Shown: positions 31,681 through 43,857 of the stretch, piece after piece
Numbering within the stretch: position 1 is the stretch's first letter
How the letters are laid out: each line of letters starts with the position of its first letter
Source: Erigeron canadensis
Lineage: Eukaryota; Streptophyta; Magnoliopsida; Asterales; Asteraceae
Direction: 5' to 3'
Assembly (NCBI RefSeq): GCF_010389155.1
Contig: NC_057768.1
Coordinates: forward strand, 1,169,501-1,233,500
Length of the DNA: 64,000 nucleotides
Notes under the pieces: generated by a model
Databases searched by the model: none
The model's input: only the letters and a program-made list of their open reading frames with translations
What the model was told of the DNA's origin: nothing
Program-made: the position numbers and the translations under genes

Positions 31681-32021
31681 TTATTATTATTTTTTTTGAA
31701 AGGTGAATTTCGCTTGAACACTTCGTGTCGTGATTAGACAGAGGAAGGTCTAGCATACGTTGTCTTAACTGAGTTCGTGCTAGAGAGATATCTTGAAGTA
31801 GAAATAGTTATTTTAAATACCCGATGGGAATAAAAAGCCCCTACTAATCCGCCTGAAAGCACAACGATTAATAAGAGTAAACCTTGCCCTCAAACTTGAA
31901 TCTAGGTAAACTCAAACCAAACTTTCATAAAAAGACTTCCTATATCCTCCACAAGGTTTGAACACGATACCTCTTGAATGGGAAAGTGACCTTTCACTAC
32001 TGAGCTAATGCTCAATAACTT
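31675..32021 (-). mobile_element. tRNA-derived SINE, 347 bp, with target duplication
   Basis: Read on the minus strand: box A TAGCTCAGTAGTG (32007-31995), box B GTGTTCAAACC (31965-31955), a body, then an A-rich tail (A8 TAATAATAAAATAAAA). Flanking direct repeats are GAGAGCAACGAAT (31662-31674) and GAGAGCAATGAAT (32022-32034), 12 of 13 identical. All SINE hallmarks are present. It landed in copy 2 of the 198-bp tandem duplication. Confidence 0.85.
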
Positions 32022-32518
32022 GAGAGCAATGAATACTTCAGTATTTGATCAAAAGGGGGTCTCCCTTAATAGTCTACTTAATTAAGGAGGTTAAAACACT
32101 TAGGTATTCTACTTAAAGAGGTTAAAGCACTTTGGTATTGTTGTGTGTTTTGTTTATTACCAAATATTTGAGAAGAGTATCATGATTTTTAATACTTGAA
32201 TCCTAGCCTATAATATTCTATTTGTTGGTCCTTAAAGAGATTAAAGAAATTGGTAAACATTCTCAATCTTTAAAGAGAGAGAGTTTTAAGTTCGAGTAAT
32301 TTGTACCTCCTACTAGCCTTATTTCTCATAGTTCTTAATCCTCTACTTTTGTATAAATAGTTTTAAAATTTATGGATGATGCAAAATTTGACTTAATATA
32401 AGTATTTGTAGGATCGTTAATTATTGTTTAACATACACAGATAAAACATTGTTTTACTAAATTTCTTTTGTAGATTACAACATGAATTATAAGTATTTGA
32501 ATTCGGTTAATGTTTTAA

Positions 32519-33151
32519 CTAGCTAATAAACCCGGGTTTTAACCCGGGTATTTTAACTAAAACTTTTAAAAGCAAAAAAATTATAAAAAAAAAATATATG
32601 TAGATTTTGTTATTGACATATTATAACTTGGTTTGGAGATATTAAATTGACTAACATAATTTATATATACGAGGGTTGGTGTCCGCGCGTTGTGGCGGTT
32701 AAACGGTGATAATAATACAAAACAGTGGGGAAATCGATATGCGTGTGTGTAAATAGGAAGAAAAGAAAGGAGTGACTGTGTGTTAGATCTTGGTAAGGTG
32801 TTTGTCTGATTGTGTTTAGAGATATAGAATTAGAGGTAACGTGTGAATTAGAGACAATATGAGGATATTGAATAGATTGTTGAATTTCTAAAATAGGGAG
32901 GCCAATTTATTTTATAAGGGATTATAGATATATGGGTACCTATTGCATTAACAAAACATAAAAATATTTTTAAATAAAAATAGAAATTTAAAATAAGTAT
33001 TTAATGAACAATTTATCTTTAAAAATATTCAATATTAAATATGACATCATAAATAAAATAAAATTTTTTGAAACAATATATAAACATGCCACATAATGTT
33101 GTTTTCTAAAAATAGTTTTGTAAGACAATTTTCTTTTATTATATATAAAGA
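32519..33151 (-). mobile_element. Helitron, non-autonomous, 633 bp
   Basis: On the minus strand it starts TCTTTATATATAATAAAAG (33151, after A) and ends with the GC hairpin AACCCGGGTTAAAACCCGGGTT (plus 32529-32549), then TTATTAG-CTAG (32519) followed by T. TC start, hairpin, CTAG end and A|T insertion are the Helitron signature. No Rep/helicase seen, so it needs an autonomous partner. Confidence 0.75.
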
Positions 33152-34440
33152 TTAGTAAGGTTAATAATTCAAAAATATTGCCTTTTCATTTAGTTATAAA
33201 AATATCAGATTCTATAAATAATAAGTATACAATATCAGTTATTATCAAATAATCGAGTAGTAAATTTTTATCGAGCATGAGTATCCAAGGTCAACACATA
33301 TATTAATTTTGTGAAAAAGACTATATTAATTTCATGAAAAAGACTAACAAAGGAATGGAAGCATGGCTGATAGTCGATTGAAGACCTTGCAATTCATATA
33401 AAAATTTCGTGAATACGACTAACAAAGGAAAGGAAGCATGAAAAAAGATTTCGTTTTCAATATAATAATACGATTACAAAACTTTTTAAACCTCATATAA
33501 TGGTACATGTCTAGACTTATAGTAACTACAAAGTTAAGACCATTTAGCTAAGTTATTTAGAACCATAATTAGAATTAACTTTTTCAAATTTCAATCAATA
33601 GATGGATTGATATTTTGAGAAACTTTGGTATTTTGGATTCAAATTTTGATAAGCTCTCAATTGACGGGGGTTTTCTCACTGAATCCATATTTTGTGACTT
33701 GAACGTCAACACTAATGAGTGAAGTTTCCATTATTTTCTCATATAGGAAAACGGGCCATGTATATAAGATTGCAGCCCAACAAAACAAAATAACATATAT
33801 CCATCGGCCCGTGCACTTAAAATTTTCTTTTAGCAATGAGCCAATGAGCCTTTTTCTAGAGGTTTAGATTGAATTTAAAGTTAAATCCAAGATTGGTTCT
33901 GGTTGTTTCTGTATTTTACAATGGGTCTCTTTCCAAGTTTATAAAATAACTAATTACGTACCGGCCATTGCCCCGGGAAATATAACGGTGCTTTCAAAAA
34001 CTTTATGCACGCCTTTTATAATATATATACACGATTTAGATACCCGAACGTTGCCTTGAGAGACGAAACATTATTGTATACGAAAAATGTAAAATTATAA
34101 TGTGCTCTCATAAATAAACATATTAAAAAAATAACGTATGTGACATTATCTGACTAATTGTCAACTATATTTAATTCTATGGGATTTATGTGTATAATGA
34201 AAAGTTGTTGTGAGTAGAATTATTGTGTAAAAATTGTTATTATCAATTTTATCCACCTATTAAAATGACAGTATAGATACCAGTGATGGAATTAAGTCGA
34301 TGATATTGTTGTTCATCAAAAAGGAATAAAAATTTGGGGGCAAAAACATCTTAATAATATTTCTGTAGCATATGAAGTAAAACAGTTAGTAAAAAAAAAC
34401 ACTTGTTTTAACAAAATGTTGAAAAAAAAGAAGCAAAAAA
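33152..34440. other. AT-rich intergenic DNA
   Basis: A short imperfect direct repeat is visible ('GACTAACAAAGGAA(T/A)GGAAGCATG', about 33342 and 33417). No gene or complete element recognised. Confidence 0.5.
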
Positions 34441-34445
34441 ACGTT

Positions 34446-34523
34446 CTGAAATGTGGGCAACAGGAGTCGAACCCACGTAAGTTGGTCGTAGGAGGCAACG
34501 CTTTTGACAAACTACACCAATTG
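34446..34523 (-). repeat. tRNA-like segment (SINE head or tRNA relic)
   Basis: On the minus strand it has a box A-like TTGGTGTAGTTTG (34523-34511) and a good box B GGTTCGACTCC (34469-34459). It does not fold into a clear cloverleaf by eye and has no CCA-adjacent acceptor pairing that I can see. Confidence 0.3.
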
Positions 34524-34619
34524 AAGATTTGTTATTTATTTGATCTAAGTCCTATTTATACGCTTTTAATTTCGATTAAAAATTCTGCACGCAACCCCGT
34601 ACCTCCGTTTTTATTACTA

Positions 34620-35721
34620 CTAGAAAATTTTGGATCCCGCGTTGCGGAGTCTCAATTCCTTTGTTGAAACGGTTTGTTATTTTGGTATATATGCCGTGAA
34701 TTTTCAACAGCTTAATTAGAGATAATTTTGTCATTAATATGTTTGTTTAAAAGTATGCAAGAAACCAAAATGTAACCCGTAGTAGAAACCTGAACGGGAT
34801 GTGATATGACAAAAATATCAATATATTAATTCAGATATCAAGTGGATGCGATATAGCAAAATGCAAGTAGTGGTACGGGGTGTATCACAATAAGTTTGAA
34901 TGACAAATAAAAAGTGTGGAAAAAACAACAGAAGTACCCCGTAATAAAAAATCCGAAAAGGAAAAACAAAACTAAAAAAGAAAAAGACGTGACAAAATCC
35001 GAACAGTATGCAATGTGGCAAAATCCAAACTATAAGAAACGTGCGATGTGTCACTTTATAATCGATGTCACGTGTCAAGTTTTAATAAGCATGGTTACTA
35101 TTGATAACCATGCCAAAAAAAAAACGAAAGAAAAAACTCCAAATGGGATCCGTAATGTCAGAATCTAAATAGTGATGCAGGATATATGATGAACCAATAA
35201 TAGAGATCGTATAAGCAAAAAAAAAGGTATCAAAAAACCAAGATAAACCGAAAGATAAATAACCTTAAAGAAAATAGAAATAACAAAGGAAAATTAAAAT
35301 GTTGAGTAAAACTTTCCAATATATTATTTGGAACACAAAAGCCAAAAACTATGATGAACACCAAGAAAAAACCCCAAACGGATCCAAAATGGCAAAATCT
35401 AAATAGTGATGTGGGGTATACGATGAACGAATAGAAAGAAAACACAAAAGCAAAAAAACTATGTAATGAACCAACAAAAACCGAAAGAAAAATAACCTTA
35501 ACAGGATCCGATATGGCAAAATCCGAAAAAACGCGGGGTATAGGTGGACCAATAGAAAGAAAACACAAAAGCAAAAAAACTATGTAGGAAACCAAGATAA
35601 ACCGAAAAAAAAATAACCTTAACGGAATCCGATATGGCAAAATCTGAGAAAAAACGCGAGGTACAGGTGGACCAATAAAACAGCGCCACGTGGCACTGTT
35701 CATAAACTTGAGCCTTAATGA
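34620..35721 (-). mobile_element. Helitron, non-autonomous, 1.1 kb, with minisatellite core
   Basis: On the minus strand it starts TCATTAAGG at 35721 (after A) and, soon after, GCCACGTGGCGCTG. It ends with hairpin CCGCAACGCGG and CAAAATTTT-CTAG (34620) followed by T. The interior is filled with related ~122-bp units. The 3' end is the more secure terminus. Frames on the minus strand over the array (repeats of 'FCHIG'/'FVLGS' type) are artefacts. Confidence 0.6.
35380..35695 (+). repeat. ~122-bp minisatellite, 2.5 clear units plus decayed units to the left
   Basis: Each unit begins 'GATCC(G/A)(A/-)ATATGGCAAAATC', passes 'GTGG(A/-)C(C/G)AATA', then 'GAAAACACAAAAGCAAAAAA' and ends 'ATAACCTTAAC(A/G)G'. 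Unit starts are near 35386, 35510 and 35633. More diverged units are visible near 34790, 34990 and 35145. Confidence 0.75.
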
Positions 35722-35899
35722 TATTGTAATGTATAATGTCCGTAAATCAAAAACATTTTACATTTTTGGACTAAAATTAACAGATTCATTAGTGAATGTT
35801 GTCAAGTACTCCTGTGCTCCTCACTTGCAGTATCAGTCAATCAGTCATGCATGTAGATAATGACCCTTACCAATAGATCCGTTAATTTTGAACAATTAA

Positions 35900-36839
35900 G
35901 GGTAAATTACATTTTTGGTCCTTGATTTTAACACGTTTTTTACTTTTATTCACTAAACTTCAAAAATTGTAAATTATACACTAAACTTGTCACTTTTTTT
36001 TCACTTTTGGTCACAACGTCAACTTTGTTACCTTTCCTCTGTTAACTTGTCCAGATTCGTTAGTTTTTTTGTTTAGTTTTTTTTTTTTTCCAGTTTTCGT
36101 CATTTTCATTTATTCCATTATTAAAAGTGATAATCGATGAAAAGTACATTCAAAACTCAATCCATTTATATGATTTATTACAAATTTATGTAACACAAAC
36201 AAAAATATTTACGGTTAAATCATAAGACGTTATCGATTATTCAAAGAAAAAAAATTTAGAACACGTTACTCCGGATAACCGTTACAATATTTTATTTTAA
36301 TATAGTTTAGCAATAGTTAATAAAATAAATTTATATAACACAAACAAAAACATTTACGGTTAAAGTAGAAATAAGAAGACTAAAAAATTCAAACAGAGGC
36401 ACTAAAAAAATATCTAACTTTATAAATAAAATTTTCAACTAACAATTAATTCATCGTCGTTCAAAGAGAAAATCAATTAATTCATCTAATCAAACTATTT
36501 TATAATCAATAAAATAGTAAACTGTTAACATAAAAAAATTGTTTTAAAACCCCTCACAAATTAATATGTATTTCACTAATCGAACAAAACAATATCTAAG
36601 ACATGACGTTAGGCCGATTATCACTTTTAATAATGAAATAAATGAAAAGGACGAAAAGTGGAAAAAAAAAAAAAAACTAACGAATCTGGACAAGTTACCA
36701 GAGGAAAGGTAACAAAATTGACGCGGTGATCAAAAGTGAAACAAAGTGGCAAGTTTAGTATATAATTTGTAAATTTTGAAGTTTACTGACTAAAAATGAA
36801 AAACGTGTTAAGTTTAAAGACCAAAAGTGTAATTTACCC
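35900..36839. mobile_element. Mutator-like MITE with long terminal inverted repeats, 940 bp
   Basis: The ends GGGTAAATTACATTTTTGG and, inverted, GGGTAAATTACACTTTTGG extend into inverted repeats of about 240 bp. These cover the CTCTG(T/G)TAACTTGTCCAGATTCGTTAG block and the ATTATTAAAAGTGATAATCG block. No open frame. No convincing 9-bp duplication at these borders, so the exact ends may differ by a few bases. Confidence 0.7.
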
Positions 36840-37690
36840 AAATATAAAATCCCCGACTCGATTAGATCCGTTAATTTTGGACCAAAGATGGAAAAAAAAA
36901 AATTAAATCCGTTAATCATGGACCAATACATCCGTTGATTTATATATAAAGTGGAAGATTTTTCAATACAAACCGTATGTAGTGTACAAAATCCTCAACT
37001 TGATTAGATTTCTTACCACTTGGTTAATTTCATAACTCCGATCCAACAAAGTCACCTTACAAAAGAAAGACACCTGAAATTATGACCTAGTGGTATTATT
37101 TACATAGAATGGAAAGTAATTAAGCTCTGCAGTACCCAAAAAAAATTCAGTGAAAGCAAACTTACAAAATTCATTAAAAAATAAATATAAAATGAGGCAA
37201 AATGTTCTAAACGTATAGAACAATTTTAAAAATCCATGAAAATATAAAAATACATGAATAAATTTTGAGAAGGGACATTTGACCCCTTTAGTACCGTCCC
37301 TGGCCACCACCCTATCCCCTTCTAGTCAGTTCATGCTGGGTAAGTGGCCTTCATTGGCCACTCTACGTGGCTACCTAAGGTCACTCCATGTGACACTTCC
37401 CATTATGAGTGTTGTTTTCTCATGATTTTGATCATTTTTCGCTGTCAGTTTTTTTTACTTTTAACGTATACCCGCTTTGAAACTTTGTTGAAATATACGA
37501 GAAAGCTGACAAAATCTACTTTCATCAATTACTTCTAGTCCAAGCGTTCAAAACACCCACCATAAAAATAGAAGATAATTAAACACAATTGATCGTTTAG
37601 AATGATAAAATCCAATACAAATGTGATGTTAAAACGTGTTTATTTGAGGCCACATCGATCAGACATTTATATGATAAATATACATTAAAC
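36840..37690. other. AT-rich intergenic DNA
   Basis: I see no supported feature. The frames at 37080-37310 and 37344-37538 have no recognisable domain. Confidence 0.5.
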
Positions 37691-37699
37691 ATATATATA

Positions 37700-38112
37700 C
37701 TAGTCCGTACGATGTACGGATTGAACATATATATTATAAAAAAATTGAAGCTTGCCTATCTTTATGCTTTCGCTCAAATGGAAATAAATAAAAATAACCT
37801 TTTGTTTATTTATTGTTGTCGACCAACAACATTACCAAACCAAAAATTTTGTTTTAGTTTCTTTATAAACTTAAGAATAAAATTTTTTTTGCTATATGTT
37901 ATCGACGGACTGTAACAGCAAAACGGAATAGGTATTTATAGGTTAAGAAGTTATAATGGATTTGAAAACTAAATAAAATTGTTAGGTTTAAGAGTTATAT
38001 TGGATTGGGAAACTAAATGTATGATAGATAACGTGATTTTTAAAAAAAGGATATACTATCATAAACTCTTAAAGAATTTAATTTTAAATTATAATATATA
38101 TTGCTGAAAAGA
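37700..38112 (-). mobile_element. Helitron, non-autonomous, ~413 bp
   Basis: The minus-strand 3' end is hairpin CCGTAC-ATC-GTACGG, then A-CTAG (37700) and T. The 5' end is placed at TCTTTTCAGC (38112), which follows an A. The 3' end is clear; the 5' end is a reasonable guess. Confidence 0.55.
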
Positions 38113-38611
38113 TACTTGTCATTTTAAGGTCGTGCCATGTGTTATCATAAGACCCCTATAATATTGTTTTAGTTTATTGGTAGATATATTGACTTATGAA
38201 TTAAGTAGCTCTTGTTGGTGATTGGGGCATCAATGTTGAGGTACATTATTACCGTCAATTTTGTCACATCTGTTCCACCTCATCGCTTAAAACTGGCATA
38301 AAATACAAACACTGTTTCAGTATTTTATTATTATTATACTACTATTTACTACTTTAAAAATACAATAACTCATTACCTTCTTATTAGGTTTGCCCACTCA
38401 CTTCGGTGTTGCCTCGTTGATTAACTGACGAAACAAACCAATTTCACAAAGCTATGATACGCTGCCTATATATGACGTCGGTTTGTAAGGTACAACAACC
38501 AGCACCAACAAGCAAGCTGGCAAGACCATTCTGAACCCTTTAATTAGTTATCAAATTAATGACGAATTCAACAGATAACCAAATAGGTTACTCGGTTTTC
38601 AATAACATATA

Positions 38612-39550
38612 TGTTGGGGAATTTCGCAACTAACGAACTGATAACCGGATATAAATAATCTTTGAAGGCACGTAGTCGCTTTCCGATTGAATCAATTTGG
38701 TGGTTCACCCAAACTATTCGATCAATCGGATACAATTAAATATTAAGAATGTTTTGTGAGTTTAATTTTGTGTTTGAGAGAAAAACAGAACCAAAGAAAT
38801 AAGAAAGAAAATAATTATCGACCATCAACAATGAACGGGAGCTCGATCCCAGCCAGCGGCTTTGCCCCTTGGACCCCGTTCCAGGGGAGCTGCCCCCGGA
38901 CCCCTGTATCTTAGGGTAACAAATTCGGATAGGCGTGCACTCCGCACCTCCAAGCCTAAACGATGTATTCTTATGACAATAATATATAACTGTATTTCTA
39001 GAATTTGTATATAAGTTTCAAATTAAACGACTTAATTTTAGTGTAACTTCTAACCATCCCCTTGTGAGCTAAAGTTATATTGACGCAGACGGAATACGAG
39101 ATAGATAATTGATCCTGTTGATTCTAAAAATACTCGGAAACTATTCTTCTAAACTTTCGTTGATTCAAATTGAATACCGAAATTTAAGGATTTCACATTA
39201 AAACAGACACATATGTGATTAGAGAAAAAATGATTTTTTGATAATTTGAAAAACTAATCATTTCACCATAATAAGATACATATAAATATGCAAGCAAAAT
39301 TCGAACGGGCCTAAAAACATTAATGGGCCAAAAGTTATAAAAAAAAAAAAAATTCCAAAAAACATCAAAAAAAAAGATAAAAGAAAAAAGTCCATAAGTC
39401 CTAGAAAATGGTGTTTTTGGGGCTGGCACAAACGGCCTTCGGAGCTTGGTAGTAAAAGTTACAACCATTTTAGGAAACACCTCTTTTTACCCCTTAATTT
39501 CTTGAGCTTCCAAATTCAAAAACGCCTGGGCTTCGGCCTACATCATATAT
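38612..39550. repeat. Possible copia-type LTR remnant
   Basis: It begins with TGTTGGGGAATTTCGC and contains a GC-rich module (38870-38925: GCCCCTTGGACCCC, GCTGCCCCCGGACCCC) of the kind seen in large plant copia LTRs. I could not fix a target duplication or a 3' terminus, so the end is approximate. Confidence 0.3.
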
Positions 39551-41280
39551 TCTAATGGCATATGTGCCTATAATGAAAAATCTATTAAAGGTATAGTGAT
39601 TTAATCATAGTTTTTAAAATGTCTAAACATACATGCGACAATCACATGACTGACATGAGAGTTGTACAAATTTGATATATATTCTTTTAATCTTTATTTA
39701 TGGTCATTTTCATATACTTATTAAAATGAGATTACCCATTACCCATTAATCTGTCGTGAATCAATTAACTGGAAACCTTTTACCCAATTAGTACCATCAT
39801 CATCGATTAGATTCATTGAATAGATAACTATACTTCATACCAAATTGAGGATTAGCATTCCATACATTGAATCAGTCATTCATTAAGTTATTAATGATAT
39901 ATATGTATGTATATATATGTATAATGTATACTTGTAAAAACATCATTATATCTTGTCAAACATCATATAATGTTATTATCAAATGAGGCACAAAGAGATG
40001 GATTACGAGAGTTCATGGAATTTAATTAGGTCACTTAAACAAGCCAAATGAAATGAAAGATCATATTTGATACATTGAATTATGCCATTATACTTTTTTA
40101 AAATCAGATTAATCACGGATCATACATAATCCTATCTTGATAATAAAACTAGTCACTTCATTCATATTCTTCTATAAATACGAAGGTGACACTTTTTATC
40201 ATTTCACCTCATTCCCTCATGCTAGTCATAATTCATTTTTCATATTAAAATATACAAATTTAGTAGTAGCTAGAATGGCATGTTACAATATTATTAGAGT
40301 ATGATTTTTATTCGATTCCACAAGCCAAATTAAAATGAAAGGTCGTAAGGACTTGTTTTTTTCATTGTTTTTCCTTAATAAAGAAGGGATCACTTATATT
40401 TAATTAAGTAGTGCTTAATTTACTATCAACTGTGTTGTTAACATTCTGGTAATGAATTCATAATTGGACCACTCTAGGGAGTGTTTGTCACTTAACTACA
40501 AAATTATCACCTCGCAAATGATATTATTGATAGTTTCATTTACGACCCTTTTAGTTTAACTTACTCACACTTTGGACTAATAAATTTCAATTGTAGTTTG
40601 AATTAACCCATTGGAATAATGTGTTGACACCTTATAACATGTCCACTGGATATTAAGTGATGCTTGCCAACTTTTTATGCAAACATATGGATATGACATT
40701 GTTCTGGCAATATATATATATATATATATTCAGTTCACATTACGTTTTATATATAACAGGATTGAGTATTGTTGTTATTGTAGATATCTATATACGTACA
40801 TTGCAAATTACGTACAGATCAAATCGACTATAGTCTTTTCATATCAAAGGTATTATAGTAGAAGTAGTAGCACCACCTAATTTATCGTGATGGATCATTA
40901 TTTACTTTTAGAAACTAAAAAAGGGGATTCGAAAATTGCATCTGAGTTACCTAAAAAGGAAAGTTTGAAAGAGAGATTTTTAAGTTACAAGAAGGGGCCT
41001 GGGATAAGAAACTCCAAATGTTAATTGTGAGGTACATGTGTCTATAAAATAACATACATGTGCAAGTACACATGCATGCTTCTTGACCCAAACTTAAACT
41101 ACAATGTAGCCATGGAATCTTCAAATTTAAAAATAAAAAAAAAAAAAAAAAAAAAAAAAAGGAAACTCAAAAGGACTAATAGTGATTAACACAAAGAGTA
41201 AGGATAAGATTGGCAAATTAATAAACTACAAGGGTGAAAAGTGGAACTAAAACAAAAATATTCTTAGGGTTAGTGAAAAT
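39551..41280. other. Intergenic DNA upstream of MIF
   Basis: It contains an (AT)n run near 40709-40729 and an A-run of about 30 bases (41131-41160). The frame at 40677-40880 is created by the AT run. No other feature supported. Confidence 0.55.
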
Positions 41281-41290
41281 CTTTAGGGCC

Positions 41291-41298
41291 TATAAATA
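41291..41298 (+). promoter_or_regulatory. TATA box of the MIF gene
   Basis: TATAAATA lies 76 bases upstream of the ATG-proximal end of the leader, with no competing TATA closer except the (TA)n run at 41341-41353. An AGGGTTA element (41308-41315) sits where a start site is expected. Assignment by position only. Confidence 0.55.
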
Positions 41299-41373
41299 AT
41301 CCCTTTTAGGGTTACGATTTGTTAACAACAAAACAAGACATATATATATATATACACATTTCTCTAAGGAAAA

Positions 41374-41658
41374 ATGACCAAAAAACAAGTAGTGTTGAAA
41401 AGGGAATTAGAACCACCATTGATGGATTCCGCTAATTCATCAATGCGAGTTCAAGTGAGATACGGCGAGTGTCAGAAGAACCACGCAGCCAACGTTGGCG
41501 GGTATGCAGTTGATGGATGTAGAGAATTCATGGCGTCGAGTGAAGAGGAAGAGACCGAGGCCTCGCTTACCTGTGCCGCGTGTGGCTGCCACCGCAACTT
41601 CCATAGAAGGGTGGTGGAAACTATTGAGCAAGCTGTTGGCTGCAGCGATTGTGAGTGA
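41374..41658 (+). CDS. MIF: MINI ZINC FINGER (MIF) protein, 94 aa, single exon
   Basis: The protein consists of a basic start ([11 protein letters not shown]) and the ZF-HD dimerisation domain. Residues 29-53 read [25 protein letters not shown], and 65-79 read [15 protein letters not shown]. The zinc-binding set is Cys33, His37, Cys49, Cys67, Cys70, Cys72, His73 and His77. There is no homeodomain and the frame ends at TGA after the domain, as in the MIF family (about 80-100 residues). MIFs bind ZF-HD transcription factors through this domain and block their DNA binding or nuclear function; in Arabidopsis they affect hormone responses and floral meristem termination. Start: first ATG after the leader and in frame with the conserved basic N-terminus. 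AATAAATAAATAAATA at about 41930 could serve in 3' end formation. Confidence 0.95.
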   Translation: MTKKQVVLKRELEPPLMDSANSSMRVQVRYGECQKNHAANVGGYAVDGCREFMASSEEEETEASLTCAACGCHRNFHRRVVETIEQAVGCSDCE

Positions 41659-41699
41659 AAACACAAGAACCTACCTACTTAATAAAAACGTCTAGTCTC

Positions 41700-43580
41700 G
41701 TGGAAACATATCAACTTCTATTTATACTAAAATGTTTGTGTGTGAGGTTTGTTTGTCTTCTTGTGTGTGTTTATGGTTTTGTCTTTTAGCGTACGTGTGT
41801 GTAAATGAGCTAGAGGTGGGTGAGTTAATGTAAAATTAGGTTAATTTGTCTTGTCTTTTTCGGTTTTTTTGACTTTTCCTTTTAAGACTTTACTCTTATA
41901 GCTTGTTCATCCTATCAAGCTTTGGTAGTAAAATAAATAAATAAATAATACTAGTTGCTTTCTATATATAATCTTAATGTTTCATATAATCATCTTTTGA
42001 TCATCAATATTTAGCTTAGCTAGGTAGCTCACATTTTGCTAAATTTCATATATATAAATATCATAAAATCAGACTAGTACCTTAATCAACAAAGAGCTAG
42101 CTAGCAACCTTATGTTAGACTAATTTCCATACATATTCATCATAATCTGGCTAGTACCGGACAACTTACCATGGCCGGTACGCAATGTCATTGCACACAC
42201 AAAAGAAAAATTCAAGTAGATAAAGATGATACGTATGATTTTCGTTCAAGAAAATAAAGGTACATTACGTATGTACAATGGTTTTTTCTTCATTCCTAGC
42301 TCATTGTAGGTAGTTCAACAAGTTAAATCAAGAGATCAAGAAACTTTTCTGTCAAATTTAAAAGTTATAGGCCATAAGATTTGAGCACGGGATAAGAATC
42401 AAGAAAGTAAGATAACGTAAGATTCGCATGTTCAAGTTTCCATTTTAGGAAAGGTGGAGATTAACGACAGATGCATGTACCTAAATGAAAAAGATGTATT
42501 AGTTGTTAAAGCCTTAGTTAAATGTATTTAACTCATGGCTAGAAATTATAGTAAATATTAATTAAGTTAGTGTTTATCAAACATGATATATGTAGCAATT
42601 TAATTAAGACACTAATATGATCAATTTGTATGGAATTAAAAAGATCAATTTCATTTAATAAACAAAATTGGGAAAGAAAAAAAAATATGAATGAATGGGT
42701 CATGTGGTTAGATATGTGTCAAATAGTGAATTTAAGTTAGGCATAAGTTAACATATGAATGTAGGGAACAAAGGTTCTGGTATACCTGAACTCAAAATCG
42801 GGTAAATGTCACTTCTAATTTTGTCTTAAAGTACATGTTCTAACGGGAACGCTCTTACAAACAAAAGTTAGAAGAAGGAAGGAATGAATGAATACTATAT
42901 CTTTTTGGGATAATAAATGTGAATGTTTTGATAAAAACAACAAACATTTAAGTTCTATATATATACATATATATATAGGTACCGCCATTTTGTAATAGAA
43001 AACTAATTTTAAAGAGATTAACCATCCTCGTGATGGTAGTCTATTGATTGAGAAACATGTAGCATAAAAACATAATTCAAAATGAAAATATACTTAATTA
43101 CTAGCTTTTTATATATTATTAATGAAAACATTGAGGAATACTTTTTATGTTTAAAGTGCCCAATTAATTTATATTATTCGCTCAATATCGGACGAGCCTG
43201 CATAGTACAAACACGTCGATCCATCGTATATATATGGAAAGAAAAGAATCCATCTTCATCATGGTGTTTAATTATTTATATAGTCTTAAGAAAATATCAA
43301 AAACATATGCCTTTGCTTAATTAGGATCAAACTTTTATACACACCTATTTTACTTTCTTGGTTCCGAAAATAAATTGGATACCCAGAGAACAAGCTAGCT
43401 TGTAAGGCCCAGTATTTGTTAGTAGATGCCTATAAAAGTAAAAAAGTAAACCACAATTATATTGGGCTCATTATAAAGTAAAAGTAGTAGTTTGATACAG
43501 ATTCGAAAGCCCATCCAAAGACTATAATTCGTCTAGTCCATTATCTAAACAAACATAAGCTCTTAAGTCTTAACTACTCC
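41700..43580. other. MIF 3' region and AT-rich intergenic DNA
   Basis: Beyond the probable polyadenylation region near 41930 I see no supported feature. The frame at 43082-43324 has no recognisable domain. Confidence 0.5.
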
Positions 43581-43592
43581 GTACATTATAGC

Positions 43593-43849
43593 TAAGGCTG
43601 GCAAATCGTGTCTTAACAGGTTCGGTGTACACAAAATTCTCAGCTTTCAAACATGAAAATGACTCATTTAACACTTGTCTTTGATGATTTGAGTTTGACA
43701 GTTATTCGTTTTATGTATCAAAAAAGTTAAATGTTGAACTTTAAAATATTAAAAACAATTATTTTTAAAAATAGAAAAAGTTGCATAGTACATTTTTTAC
43801 TTAACAGGTACTTTAACAGGTCTTAACAGGTACTAAATTGTCAGCCTTA
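43593..43849. mobile_element. hAT MITE, 257 bp, perfect 8-bp target duplication
   Basis: ATTATAGC at 43585-43592 is repeated exactly at 43850-43857. The ends read TAAGGCTGGC and, inverted, TAAGGCTGAC. Three CTTAACAGGT(A/T/C) motifs lie near the right end and one near the left. No coding capacity. Confidence 0.85.
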
Positions 43850-43857
43850 ATTATAGC

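Noticed and set aside
34446..34523. A tRNA gene on the minus strand
   Set aside because: Box B (GGTTCGACTCC) is good, but the acceptor arms do not pair and no cloverleaf is evident; kept only as a tRNA-like segment.
34780..35700. A CRISPR-like array
   Set aside because: Units are ~122 bp, contiguous and diverged, without unique spacers, in a eukaryotic genome; it is a minisatellite.
35230..35703. A 157-residue repetitive membrane-like protein on the minus strand
   Set aside because: The frame arises from the A-rich ~122-bp minisatellite read as T-rich codons; the apparent protein repeats match the DNA period.
38612..39550. A complete solo copia LTR
   Set aside because: No exact target duplication or CA terminus could be fixed, so only a low-confidence remnant is listed.
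40677..40880. A 67-residue protein-coding frame
   Set aside because: Its length depends on an (AT)n run translated as IYIYIYI; no domain, no homology pattern.
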